Part shown: in pieces, positions 9,594 through 17,059 of the stretch
Position numbering within the stretch: position 1 is the first letter of the stretch
Layout of the letters: each line of letters starts with the position of its first letter
Assembly (NCBI GenBank): GCA_041660385.1
Contig: JBAZWJ010000031.1
Span: 4,519-68,518 of the forward strand
Source of the DNA: DYJE01 sp041660385
Lineage (GTDB): Bacteria; Desulfobacterota; Desulfobacteria; Desulfobacterales; Desulfolunaceae
Length of the DNA: 64,000 nt
Direction: 5' to 3'
Notes under the pieces: model-generated
The model's input: the letters and a program-made list of their open reading frames with translations, nothing else
The model's database searches: none
Told to the model about the DNA's origin: nothing
Program-made: the position numbers and the translations under genes

Positions 9594-10232
9594 TCACGGA
9601 TGATCACTGATATATTCTTCAAGGGCGTCATCGATGGCTTTCAATGCCATTTCTTCGGCTTCAACCCAGCGTCCTTTTCTTTTCATAAAAGACCCGATAT
9701 TCAGGATGTTGCTTAAAAGGGGTTTCTGGGTTTCGTCGAACTCGCAATGAAAAAGAACATGCCCATCGGAAATTCGAATGATTTTCATATCAAAAGCGAC
9801 CCTCGATGGTTCGCTCACCGAATAGTTTCCGCCCTTCCTGTCTTTATAATGAAATATCCGCCCTATAAGAAATGCTTCTTTCAGGTTGTATCCTTCTAAT
9901 GGCATGACACCGGAATAATACGAAAGCGCCTCCACATCCTTTTTTTTCAGTTCAGGCATCAGGGTCACATTAAGTCCTGTTTTTGCACTCAATATATTGA
10001 CCAGATGTTCTGTCATGACGGAAGACGCATTTTCACCGATGGTCTTAATATCCTGACCATCAAAAGGAACAGCACAATCCATACAGAAAAAAGGAAAAAC
10101 ACCGATGGCTTTCAGATCATTCATGGCCGGTTGCATTTCTTTTTTCATACCGGTCTCACATGCGGCAAGCATTAAGAGGCCCAATGATACGACGGAAAGA
10201 AGTAAGTATTTAAATCGTTTATCGATTATCAT
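9594..10232 (-). CDS. Predicted lipoprotein of unknown function
   Basis: A 212-aa protein with a basic N-terminus, a hydrophobic stretch (YLLLSVVSLGLLML) and a lipobox LAAC with Cys at about residue 25, so export and lipid attachment are likely. Residues 43-60 (IGVFPFFCMDCAVPFDGQ) contain a CxxC-like pair; the rest is mixed alpha/beta, resembling small outer-membrane lipoproteins that feed assembly complexes (for example CsgG/LpoB-type folds), but I do not recognise the family. It is monocistronic and flanked on both sides by inverted copies of the AGGATGGGTGGAGCC repeat. Confidence 0.7.
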   Translation of the reverse strand: MIIDKRFKYLLLSVVSLGLLMLAACETGMKKEMQPAMNDLKAIGVFPFFCMDCAVPFDGQDIKTIGENASSVMTEHLVNILSAKTGLNVTLMPELKKKDVEALSYYSGVMPLEGYNLKEAFLIGRIFHYKDRKGGNYSVSEPSRVAFDMKIIRISDGHVLFHCEFDETQKPLLSNILNIGSFMKRKGRWVEAEEMALKAIDDALEEYISDHP

Positions 10233-10339
10233 GATTCTAAATCCAATCTCGTTTTCTTAAGAAATACCGGCCACCCCTGCAACGTTTCACCGTTTCCATG
10301 TATATCAACACAGCAACAAAATACATCCATATTTATCGT

Positions 10340-10378
10340 ATGGAAGCGATGGGTTGCGCTTTGGCTCCACCCATCCTA
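10340..10378. repeat. Dispersed-repeat copy 2 (single arm)
   Basis: ATGGAAGCGATGGGTTGCGC followed by TTTGGCTCCACCCATCCTA is the reverse complement of the right arm of the 9348-9419 palindrome plus its CGCTTCCAT tail, with one C/T difference. Only one arm is present here. The two copies bracket the lipoprotein gene in inverted orientation. Confidence 0.8.
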
Positions 10379-10439
10379 ATTGATCCTAAGCCTGCAATTT
10401 TTCGTTTGTATGGGTTGACGTTCCTGAAAGTATATCCGA

Positions 10440-11030
10440 TCAAATGACACCTTTAGTGGAATGATGCCCCTTGATCCGTTCATCAATGGTCACAGCCCAG
10501 TCCAAGGCACGCCCAAGAGCCTTAAAAACAGATTCGATAATATGATGAGCATTTTCACCGTAGCGCACATTGACATGGAGGTTCATCCCTCCTTTCATGG
10601 CGAACGCATGGAGAAATTCCTTCACATCACGGGTGTCGAAGGTTCCGCACATACCAAGGTTGTCTGGAACATGGTAAACAAGATAGGGCCTGTTTGACAG
10701 GTCAAGGCTCACTTCGGACAGAGTTTCATCCATGGGGGTCACAGCATGTCCGTATCTGACAATCCCTTTACGCTCACCCAGAGCTTCGTTCACAAGTGAA
10801 CCAAGGACAATACCCATATCTTCCACCGTATGATGGTTGTCCACGCCAATATCTCCCTGGGCCAGAATCGTCATATCAAAAAAACCATGTCGCGCAAAAA
10901 GATTGAGCATATGATCAAAAAATGGGATGCCGGTGGAAATATCCGCTGTTCCGCCTCCATCAAGATCAATAGACGCAGTTATCCGTGTTTCGGATGTGTT
11001 TCTTTCAATCCGAGCGGTTCGATTCATCAT
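10440..11030 (-). CDS. hisB: Imidazoleglycerol-phosphate dehydratase
   Basis: HisB catalyses the sixth step of histidine synthesis, dehydrating imidazole glycerol phosphate to imidazole acetol phosphate. At 196 aa it is the monofunctional dehydratase. Metal-binding and catalytic motifs are present: FFDHMLNLFARHG (about residues 37-49), DNHHTVEDMGI (about 65-75), the C-terminal HAFAMKGGMNLHV and ENAHHIIESVFKALG. Start: two adjacent ATGs follow an AAGGAAA ribosome site; the first is used here, but the second is equally plausible. No other his gene lies nearby. Confidence 0.96.
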   Translation of the reverse strand: MMNRTARIERNTSETRITASIDLDGGGTADISTGIPFFDHMLNLFARHGFFDMTILAQGDIGVDNHHTVEDMGIVLGSLVNEALGERKGIVRYGHAVTPMDETLSEVSLDLSNRPYLVYHVPDNLGMCGTFDTRDVKEFLHAFAMKGGMNLHVNVRYGENAHHIIESVFKALGRALDWAVTIDERIKGHHSTKGVI

Positions 11031-11243
11031 GTTTCCTTATGATTTTATGATTAACCGGTATCAAAAGAGATCGCCGTTACCAGTTGATTTAAAAATAAAA
11101 TAGTGAAATGACTTGGTTTCCTTTAACAGATAATTCGGCAATGGTCAATTTAAAAAAGACATTCCTTTCATCCGGCCTTCATCTATGGTATGGAATTCCG
11201 ATTTTTAAATTATTATCAATGCCATTTCCTTAATAATAGCGTT

Positions 11244-11324
11244 GTAGGGGCGGGTTCCAAACCCGCCCGGACCCGGATTATGAGGCGGATCATGGGGCAA
11301 GGCAGGTTTTGAACCTGCCCCTAC
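11244..11324. repeat. GTAGGGGCGGGTT dispersed palindrome, paired copies
   Basis: Two short inverted repeats in tandem: GTAGGGGCGGGTTCCAAACC followed by CGCCC (11244-11268), then GGGCAAGGCAGGTTTTGAACCTGCCCCTAC (11294-11324), which closes the outer GTAGGGG/CCCCTAC pairing. The same two modules recur at 63780-63880. Elements of this kind are widely dispersed in deltaproteobacterial genomes (from memory). Confidence 0.85.
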
Positions 11325-11327
11325 GGA

Positions 11328-11564
11328 CTTAAGGGCATGGCCGTCAGGCTAAGGCTTGAAATGATACAATCTGCTGAATCCCAAAGGGATTCCGTATCAT
11401 AGCCCAGGGTTGCGGCAACGCCGCTACCCTGGGATCACCGACGAACATCCCCCAACCCCAAAGGGGTTGCGTCCGGATATTGGCGATTCATGGGAATGTT
11501 ACGCAGCCCCGTTGGGGCAAAAAAACTGATTTTTGCCTTTAGCCTGACGGCTATGGACTTAAGG
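11328..11564. repeat. Composite nested-palindrome element bounded by inverted ends
   Basis: The outer ends 11328-11354 (CTTAAGGGCATGGCCGTCAG then GCTAAGG) and 11538-11564 are inverted copies with a few mismatches. Inside are four further palindromes: GAATCCCAAAGGGATTC (11376-11392), CCCAGGGTTGCGG..CCGCTACCCTGGG (11403-11433), CAACCCCAAAGGGGTTG (11453-11469) and GCCCCGTTGGGGC (11506-11518). No coding capacity is recognised. Together with the preceding repeat this fills the 560-bp gap between hisB and ycaO. Confidence 0.8.
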
Positions 11565-11584
11565 GGCTCGGAAAATATTATTAT

Positions 11585-11590
11585 GGAGAA
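11585..11590 (+). promoter_or_regulatory. Ribosome binding site deciding the ycaO start
   Basis: GGAGAA starts 10 bases before the ATG at 11595, leaving good spacing to it. The upstream in-frame ATGs (11490, 11583) either lie inside the palindromic repeat or lack a Shine-Dalgarno sequence. Confidence 0.6.
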
Positions 11591-11594
11591 GAAG

Positions 11595-13337
11595 ATGAGC
11601 GTTACCTTGACGTTGAGCGATGCCTATAAGAAAGTCACAGATGATCAGGACAAAATTATAACCCCTGAGGAAACCGTCCGGATTTTCAAAGAAAAAGCAG
11701 CAAACATCAACCTGGATATTCTTGAAAGCACCATGAGAATCGACAACGGACGGCTGGATATCCCCGTTTTTTTCAGCGTATGCGGAAAAGACGCCCAGAA
11801 AGTAACAGGCACGAACAAGCAGATGGGGAAAGGAGCCACTCCATCCCAGTCCGAAGCAAGCGCCGTCATGGAGCTAGCAGAACGCTTCAGTTTTTTCTCA
11901 TTTAAAAACAATAAGAAAAACTTTTTCACAGACACATGCAGGAACGTGGGCGAAAAAGCCATGCCTTTTGACCTGATCGCAAAATCAGTTCATGACAACA
12001 ACACCGATGAAATTGAACACGTCCGGGAATTTTTTATGGATCTCCCGTTCCAGTGGACAGAGGCTTATAACCTCACACGTAAAAAATCCATGCTTGTTCC
12101 CTTTGACTGGTTTTTCATGATCAACGAGTTTAACGGACCATCAGCCGGAAACTGCAAAGAAGAAGCCATCTGCCAGGGAATCTCAGAAATCGTTGAACGG
12201 CATGTTTCTTCACGTGTCAGCATGGAAAAACGGCCTGTTCCGAGTATTGATCCCTGGACATCTCACGATCCCCTTGTCCATGAAATGCTCACAAAATATG
12301 AAAAAGCCGGTGTCCGCCTTGTGGTTTCAGATTTCACCCTTGACACAGGAATACCCACAATAGCCGTACTCGGCTGGGACCCTGCAACATTCCCGGAAGC
12401 AAGTGAAATCGTGTGGACAGCAGGCACAGCCCCCGATCCCCACAAAGCTCTGAGCAGAGCCTTGACCGAAGTGGCCCAGCTTGCCGGAGATTTCAATTCC
12501 AAATCAAATTACATCGCAAGCGGCCTTCCAAAGTTCCAGACCCTTGCTGAAGCAGATTACATCACAAACACTGAAAAAACTCTGACCATGCAGGATTTAC
12601 CGGATCTTTCTGACATCAACATCCGTGTGGAAATCGAACGATACGTATCGACTCTCGAACAACGGGGCTTTGAAGTATTTCTCATCGACACCGCCCATGA
12701 AGGCCTTGCCATTCCCGCCTTTTACACCATTATCCCCGGAGCCCATTTCAGGGAAAGAGCAACAGGAACAAGCGTGGGCATGTTCACCGCCAAATTCATC
12801 ACGGAAAACCTGGATACCAGGGAAGCCCTCTTGCGCTTGAAATCCATGGCGGAAAAACTACCCAACGCTTATTACATTCAGTTTTATCTCGGCCAGCTCT
12901 ATCTTTCTCTGGAACGGCATGAAAAAGCTCTGGACTATTTCAAAACAGCCATAACTCTCAACCCTCAAGAGCAGGACATTCCTTCGATCTGCTCCTACAC
13001 CGGAGTCTGCCTGAAAGACATGGAACGATACGAAGAAGCCCTTGTCATCTTAGAAAAAGGCGCCGAAACAGACAACGAACGGGAAGATATTTTCAACCTC
13101 ATGGGTTTCTGCCATTTCAAACTGAAAAACCATGAACAGGCCATCGGTTGCTTCAAGCGCGTCATCGCCCTCAACCCCTCATCAGCCATCGATTACGCCA
13201 ACATTGCCTCCAACTACAGAGACATGGGCCAGCCAGACAAAGCCATATCCTACTACACCCTGGCCCTCACCCTGGATTCAAGCCTTGATTTCGCCCGAGA
13301 TAATCTCGATAAACTCCGAAACAGCCCGGGGTGTTGA
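11595..13337 (+). CDS. YcaO-domain protein with C-terminal TPR repeats
   Basis: A protein of about 580 aa. Residues about 15-400 form a YcaO domain, the ATP-using fold that activates peptide-bond oxygens for azoline or thioamide formation; ATP/Mg-contact motifs visible are SQSEASAVMELAERFSFF, CKEEAICQGISEIVERHVSS and the later KALSRALTEVAQLAGDF. Residues about 415-575 are tetratricopeptide repeats (LGQLYLSLERHEKALDYFKT and two to three more). The Pro-rich C-terminus of azoline-forming YcaOs is absent and no precursor peptide, E1-like or TfuA gene is adjacent, so the substrate is unknown and it may act in protein modification like E. coli YcaO. An in-frame extension to 11490 is encoded by repeat DNA and is rejected. 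Confidence 0.88.
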   Translation: MSVTLTLSDAYKKVTDDQDKIITPEETVRIFKEKAANINLDILESTMRIDNGRLDIPVFFSVCGKDAQKVTGTNKQMGKGATPSQSEASAVMELAERFSFFSFKNNKKNFFTDTCRNVGEKAMPFDLIAKSVHDNNTDEIEHVREFFMDLPFQWTEAYNLTRKKSMLVPFDWFFMINEFNGPSAGNCKEEAICQGISEIVERHVSSRVSMEKRPVPSIDPWTSHDPLVHEMLTKYEKAGVRLVVSDFTLDTGIPTIAVLGWDPATFPEASEIVWTAGTAPDPHKALSRALTEVAQLAGDFNSKSNYIASGLPKFQTLAEADYITNTEKTLTMQDLPDLSDINIRVEIERYVSTLEQRGFEVFLIDTAHEGLAIPAFYTIIPGAHFRERATGTSVGMFTAKFITENLDTREALLRLKSMAEKLPNAYYIQFYLGQLYLSLERHEKALDYFKTAITLNPQEQDIPSICSYTGVCLKDMERYEEALVILEKGAETDNEREDIFNLMGFCHFKLKNHEQAIGCFKRVIALNPSSAIDYANIASNYRDMGQPDKAISYYTLALTLDSSLDFARDNLDKLRNSPGC

Positions 13338-13448
13338 AAGCGACCGCCTACAGTAAAAAAGAGATGGTATGGTGTACTTGTAGCGGTTTGAAATCATAAA
13401 CGCCCTGGCCCGATTTAGAGGGTCAAGCTGGGCCAGCATTATTCGTTT

Positions 13449-13754
13449 CTACGCTTCTAAATTGAATCTTTTAAGCCAGTATCCTGGCTTTCGATGCAAG
13501 TGCATCAACGCAAAAACCTTTACTGTGGTTCCATCATACGAATAAACAATTGCGAAAGGAAAGCGGTGTAAAAGATACCTTCGTGTTCCAGATACGTATG
13601 CTGGCCAGCTTTCCGGATATTCCCAAGTGTATTCCATTCCATGATCAAGCTCGTTCATGAACTGATCCTTCAATCCTTGCGATTGACTTTCATACCACTT
13701 TTTAGCGCCTTCAATTTCAAGAAATGCCTGGGGATGGATGATAACCGGCGTCAA
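13449..13754 (-). CDS. RelE/ParE-superfamily toxin
   Basis: A 101-aa basic protein. The N-terminal helices (IHPQAFLEIEGAKKWYESQS) and the strand block RRYLLHRFPFAIVYSYD followed by VKVFALMHLHRKPGYW are typical of ParE/RelE toxins, which either poison gyrase (ParE) or cleave mRNA in the ribosome (RelE). HRKPGYW near the C-terminus favours the ParE-like branch. Its ATG overlaps the antitoxin stop by four bases. Confidence 0.88.
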   Translation of the reverse strand: MTPVIIHPQAFLEIEGAKKWYESQSQGLKDQFMNELDHGMEYTWEYPESWPAYVSGTRRYLLHRFPFAIVYSYDGTTVKVFALMHLHRKPGYWLKRFNLEA

Positions 13755-13978
13755 TTTTCACCCCTCAACCGTTTTTTTGCATCATCCCAGGTCACAAATA
13801 CGATACCTTCACGATTTACGTCGGCCATTCTTTTCTGAATTTCCTGCTGCCACTCTTTTTCAACGTCCGTATCTGTTTTCGCCTCAAGGCTTTCGATCAA
13901 TTGTTCGGCTATAAATGCCCGTTGCTGTTGGGGCATGTTCATTGCTTTTTCCAAGATCGTCTCTACTTCTTTATTCAT
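13751..13978 (-). CDS. Antitoxin, addiction-module component family
   Basis: A 75-aa acidic, helical protein (PQQQRAFIAEQLIESLEAK) ending in WDDAKKRLRGEN. This matches the short 'putative addiction module component' family (TIGR02574-like) that precedes ParE/RelE toxins. The N-terminal helices would dimerise and the C-terminus would wrap the toxin. The ribosome site TAAGGAG (13984-13990) lies immediately next to the inverted repeat of the IS inserted at 13991, so the native promoter has been displaced or replaced. Confidence 0.82.
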   Translation of the reverse strand: MNKEVETILEKAMNMPQQQRAFIAEQLIESLEAKTDTDVEKEWQQEIQKRMADVNREGIVFVTWDDAKKRLRGEN

Positions 13979-13990
13979 GGTTTCTCCTTA

Positions 13991-15145
13991 CTGAAGTTTC
14001 CTATAAATTAAAAACAACTTTTGGATGCCTTATGATGCAATTGGCATAGAAATTGGTTTCATTTTCCATGCCAATTTTCAAGTAAATTACATGGTAAACT
14101 ACTTAAATTATTGACAAAAAACAGCAAGATTATCCTTGGAAAAGTAGGAGCTCCTATGGTATGTTTTAATTGCGCAAACAATTGAAATCATACAAAAAAG
14201 GAGCTACCTACAATGTTTATATTACGCGATTTGCTCGTACCTCTGCAAGCAGAATTTTCTAAAACTGAGCAGGGCCAAAAAAGAAAAGTCTGGTTTGTAT
14301 ACACGTTACTGGCTGTGGTGGTTCCATTCACATCATCAATCACCTCCAACCTGTTACGTGCCTTGCAAACTCTGTTTGGTTTAAAATTACAGAGTCAGCG
14401 TTTTTACACTTTTATGGCGAGCACAACGCTGCCGTGGCCAGGGTTGTGGAAAGCTATGTGGGGAATGATTCCGTCACCGGCCACTGACGAACGAATTATG
14501 GTTGCACTGGATGATTCCATAAATCCAAAGAGTGGACACCAAAATATGGCAAACGTTTGGGCTCTGTGGATGATTGTGCAACCAGGCTGAAGGAAAAATG
14601 CTCAGACATATACCGCTTTCCTCTATGGTAAGAAAAGGGAAGTGTTGGCGTATTCACAGACCGTTATGTTGAAAACGATGAAGTGCCCGGTAAGAGTTAT
14701 TTGGGTTTATCGGAAAACACGATACGTTGCTCTCATGACCACAGACATGACACTTTCTGTTGAGCAAATTATAGAATATTACGGTGCTCGCTGGAAGATA
14801 GAGTCTGGATTTAAAGAAATCAAACAGGAGATTGGCAGTTCAAAATCACAAGTTAGAAATGCGAATTCTGTGTTGAATCATCTCAATTTCTGCATGATGG
14901 CCACAACGCTGACATGGATTTATGCCGACCGGTTACAAAATGCGCCGGATAGAAGGCATAAAGTTCGGGGCCGAGCCGGATTTGCATTTTCTGATGTGCG
15001 TAGGATAATCGCGGAGGAGGCATTGAGTCCAGATTTTTATAGGGTTTGCCCTGTGCCAGCACAAATCCCACAAAAATCTTTCATCAAGACCTTGCTACGC
15101 ATGGTGGCATAGCAAGATGCCATATAAATTTATAGGAAACTTCAG
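13991..15145 (+). mobile_element. Degenerate insertion sequence with 19-bp inverted repeats and 5-bp target duplication
   Basis: The ends CTGAAGTTTCCTATAAATT (13991-14009) and AATTTATAGGAAACTTCAG (15127-15145) are perfect 19-bp inverted repeats. The element is flanked by direct CCTTA at 13986-13990 and 15146-15150. Total length is 1155 bp. Its transposase is broken and internally shortened, so it is probably immobile unless helped in trans. Confidence 0.92.
14213..15112 (+). pseudogene. DDE transposase (IS4-superfamily-like), internally deleted
   Basis: Two reading segments remain. 14213-14590 (125 aa) carries LDDSINPKSGH, which holds the first catalytic Asp. 14642-15112 (156 aa) carries YGARWKIESGFKEIKQEIG, the YREK-type motif with the catalytic Glu. 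The summed 280 aa is well below the usual 400-450 aa, and the region that should hold the second Asp is missing between about 14590 and 14640, where the frame also breaks. Family placement within the IS4 superfamily is not resolved; the 5-bp duplication is compatible with more than one group. Confidence 0.8.
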
Positions 15146-15643
15146 CCTTAACACTCTCCAATATTATATAACCGGAGCAAAGTCCAATTTAAGTTCTGCT
15201 TGAATATTTACAGCACTAGAAGGGGCAGTGGATAAGTTTTTGATGTCAATCGTAAATGCTTTGTTATCCTCGAATATATCTGGACGTGGAGCATTACCTC
15301 CAGCATGGCCTCCAACTCTTGTCAAAATTGAATTAGTAGTTGAATAGGTTTCATTCAGAATTGTGACCTCACCAGGCTCATAATAATCATCTTCATAATT
15401 TAATTTGCCATCAGTTGTAGTGCCTTTAATGCCCACCCAAAGGTTGGGACCATACTCAGGCCCAAAGTCTTTTAATATAAAATCACCCGTACCTTTTATA
15501 TCAACTGACCCGGATGTGTCACCCCACCATGTATATTTTCCTGTAAATTTCCTTGTGATTTCTTTATTCATTGTCATATTTATCCTTACTTGATCTATAC
15601 AGAGTTTCATGCCAAAGTCGCGATATGCAACCTTCACGTTGAG
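15146..15643. repeat. Duplicated segment, copy 1
   Basis: About 498 bp highly similar (a few percent mismatches by eye) to 17906-18400. It spans a YTWWGD-family gene and ends within the decayed upstream gene. Homology stops exactly at the IS target site on the left and at CACGTTGAG on the right. Confidence 0.9.
15164..15577 (-). CDS. YTWWGD-family protein lacking export and sorting signals
   Basis: About 137 aa from the ATG at 15577, which has TAAGGAT seven bases upstream; the frame stays open further upstream into a decayed gene. The predicted fold is all-beta. Conserved blocks shared with the PEP-CTERM protein at 17060 are FTGKYTWWGDTSGSV, GTGDFILKDFGPEYGP, DGKLNYEDDYYEPGEVTILN and RVGGHAGGNAPRPDIFEDN. 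It has no signal peptide, and it stops at FAPVI, exactly where the relative continues into its VPEPATM sorting tail. I do not recognise the family. Before the IS insertion this gene lay directly upstream of the toxin-antitoxin pair on the same strand. Confidence 0.55.
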   Translation of the reverse strand: MTMNKEITRKFTGKYTWWGDTSGSVDIKGTGDFILKDFGPEYGPNLWVGIKGTTTDGKLNYEDDYYEPGEVTILNETYSTTNSILTRVGGHAGGNAPRPDIFEDNKAFTIDIKNLSTAPSSAVNIQAELKLDFAPVI

Positions 15644-15885
15644 CTTCCGGAAATATGCCTCTTTTAACAAATCATAAATTAAGTTATCGGTGGTCATGGA
15701 CTTGATTGGAGATCCAGCGTGTGCATCTGCAATTTCGACAACCACAGTATATCCGTCTGTTCGTTGAATCGTAAATTTATAGATTTTTTCGCTGGCTGAA
15801 TTAATATTATTTTTACTTTGCCTTCAATCCATGTCAGCGCTGGAAGCTGGGCCTATTTTATTCCAACCGATGAATTTTGATTCAT
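15578..15885 (-). pseudogene. Decayed small gene of unknown function
   Basis: A strong ribosome site TAAGGAGG precedes the ATG at 15885, which opens MNQNSS and then meets an amber stop. Continuing fragments in other frames (WNKIGPASSA, LTWIEGKVK, and then SEKIYKFTIQRTDGYTVVVE and DLLKEAYFRKLNVKVAYRDF) fit one original coding sequence of about 100 residues broken by several single-base indels. The last fragment reads in frame into the YTWWGD gene, so the two may once have been one protein or a tight operon. Function unknown. Confidence 0.55.
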
Positions 15886-15901
15886 GGTATTCTGCCTCCT
15901 T

Positions 15902-16534
15902 AATTTAAAGTTAAATGCGTTTCTTCTACGCTTATAATAATCAACAAATTGCCACTCGATATATATAAGTTATAAGAAAAATATGGTATTTTTTGTAACG
16001 ACCTTAAAAAATCTTTCGTGCTTGGAATCAGTGTTCATTCAAGTCTAAATTGAATCAGTAAGAGTATTTGTGCATAATTTCTCAGATTAATCACAAGTTG
16101 TCAACATCGAAACATGATTATTACAAGCGAAATTCCTTTCATTATCTTCACTTTATTAATCAAGTAAAGGAAAAAACAAAAATTAAAAAAATTGGCTCCA
16201 ATTATTTAAACAGGGGCTTTTTAGGGGACAGGTCAATTATTCATCTTTCCGAAAAATCCCCATTTGTTGCCTCACCAAATTCGTTGTTACTTGCTTTTTT
16301 TAAATTCTATAATCGATATTTTGAACGAGCGAAATGTTAGATAAATCTTACATTCATTACACACATCCTCCTGCATATTGCACACTTATTTGAGTAATTA
16401 ATTATATATATTAGATAGTATATTCCACAAAAAGAAATAAGTCATAATACATAATATTCCGCAAATTACTGTATTTTTTAAAAAAATAAATACCCACCTA
16501 AAGTGGCGCATTTTTTGCTTATCAAGATTTTATA
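15902..16534. other. AT-rich spacer without a recognisable gene
   Basis: About 630 bp of very AT-rich sequence. A 90-codon open frame on the plus strand (16068-16340) has low-complexity Lys/Asn composition, no ribosome site and no recognisable similarity, and I do not call it. Nothing else is visible. Confidence 0.5.
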
Positions 16535-16542
16535 TTCACAAA

Positions 16543-16745
16543 GTGGGGTAGTCGGTTAGTGCCCAATGGTGTATGATCCTCGTAAAAATATTTTTTTGCT
16601 GCGAGATGCTGTTCAAATACCCTTGATATCAGGTCACGATTATCCCAACACGTACCGCAGTTTTGTTGAGATGTTTCCTGACAATGCATCTTGCGCGCGG
16701 ATATAACTGGGTCTAACTCTTGTGGGGCACTAACCGACTACCCCC
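16543..16745. mobile_element. 203-bp miniature inverted-repeat element (IS1595/ISXO2-like derivative)
   Basis: Ends GTGGGGTAGTCGGTTAGTGC (left) and GCACTAACCGACTACCCCC (right) are inverted repeats of about 21 bp with one mismatch or indel. Direct TTCACAAA at 16535-16542 and 16746-16753 is an 8-bp target duplication. Inside, 16640-16705 translates as YPNTYRSFVEMFPDNASCA, resembling the start of ISXO2/IS1595-type transposases. The element therefore looks like a deletion derivative of an autonomous parent not present in the window. Confidence 0.85.
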
Positions 16746-17048
16746 TTCACAAATTAGCATGGTTTGAAGGTTCTCAAGCAAATTTTTTTGCCTGATAATC
16801 AGCATGAACCCCGAAAAATTTATTATTCATTTTTGGAACAAAACATTCGTTTTGCCGGTTCTCCTGAAAAAAAACCGCTAAAAACCCTGCCATAACCTAA
16901 CATTTATAAAAATGTATTCGGTTAAAATTACAACAGTCGGGGTAGAACAATCTGAAGTAATAAAAAATAACAGCTATTGGCTTTTGTGTTGATTTGTAAA
17001 ATTGGAAAACTCGTTTTGAAGTTATTGACTTGATGCAACTTATTAACT

Positions 17049-17052
17049 GGAG
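17049..17052 (+). promoter_or_regulatory. Ribosome binding site of the PEP-CTERM gene
   Basis: GGAG seven bases before the ATG at 17060 selects this start over the upstream ATGs at 17030 and 17033, and places the signal peptide at the true N-terminus. Confidence 0.65.
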
Positions 17053-17059
17053 ACCAAAA

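Noticed and set aside
11328..11564. Possible CRISPR array or riboswitch upstream of ycaO
   Set aside because: The repeats are palindromes of different sequence with irregular spacing, not equal direct repeats with spacers; no known aptamer motif is visible.
16068..16340. 90-codon plus-strand frame in the AT-rich spacer
   Set aside because: No ribosome site, low-complexity composition, no similarity I recognise.
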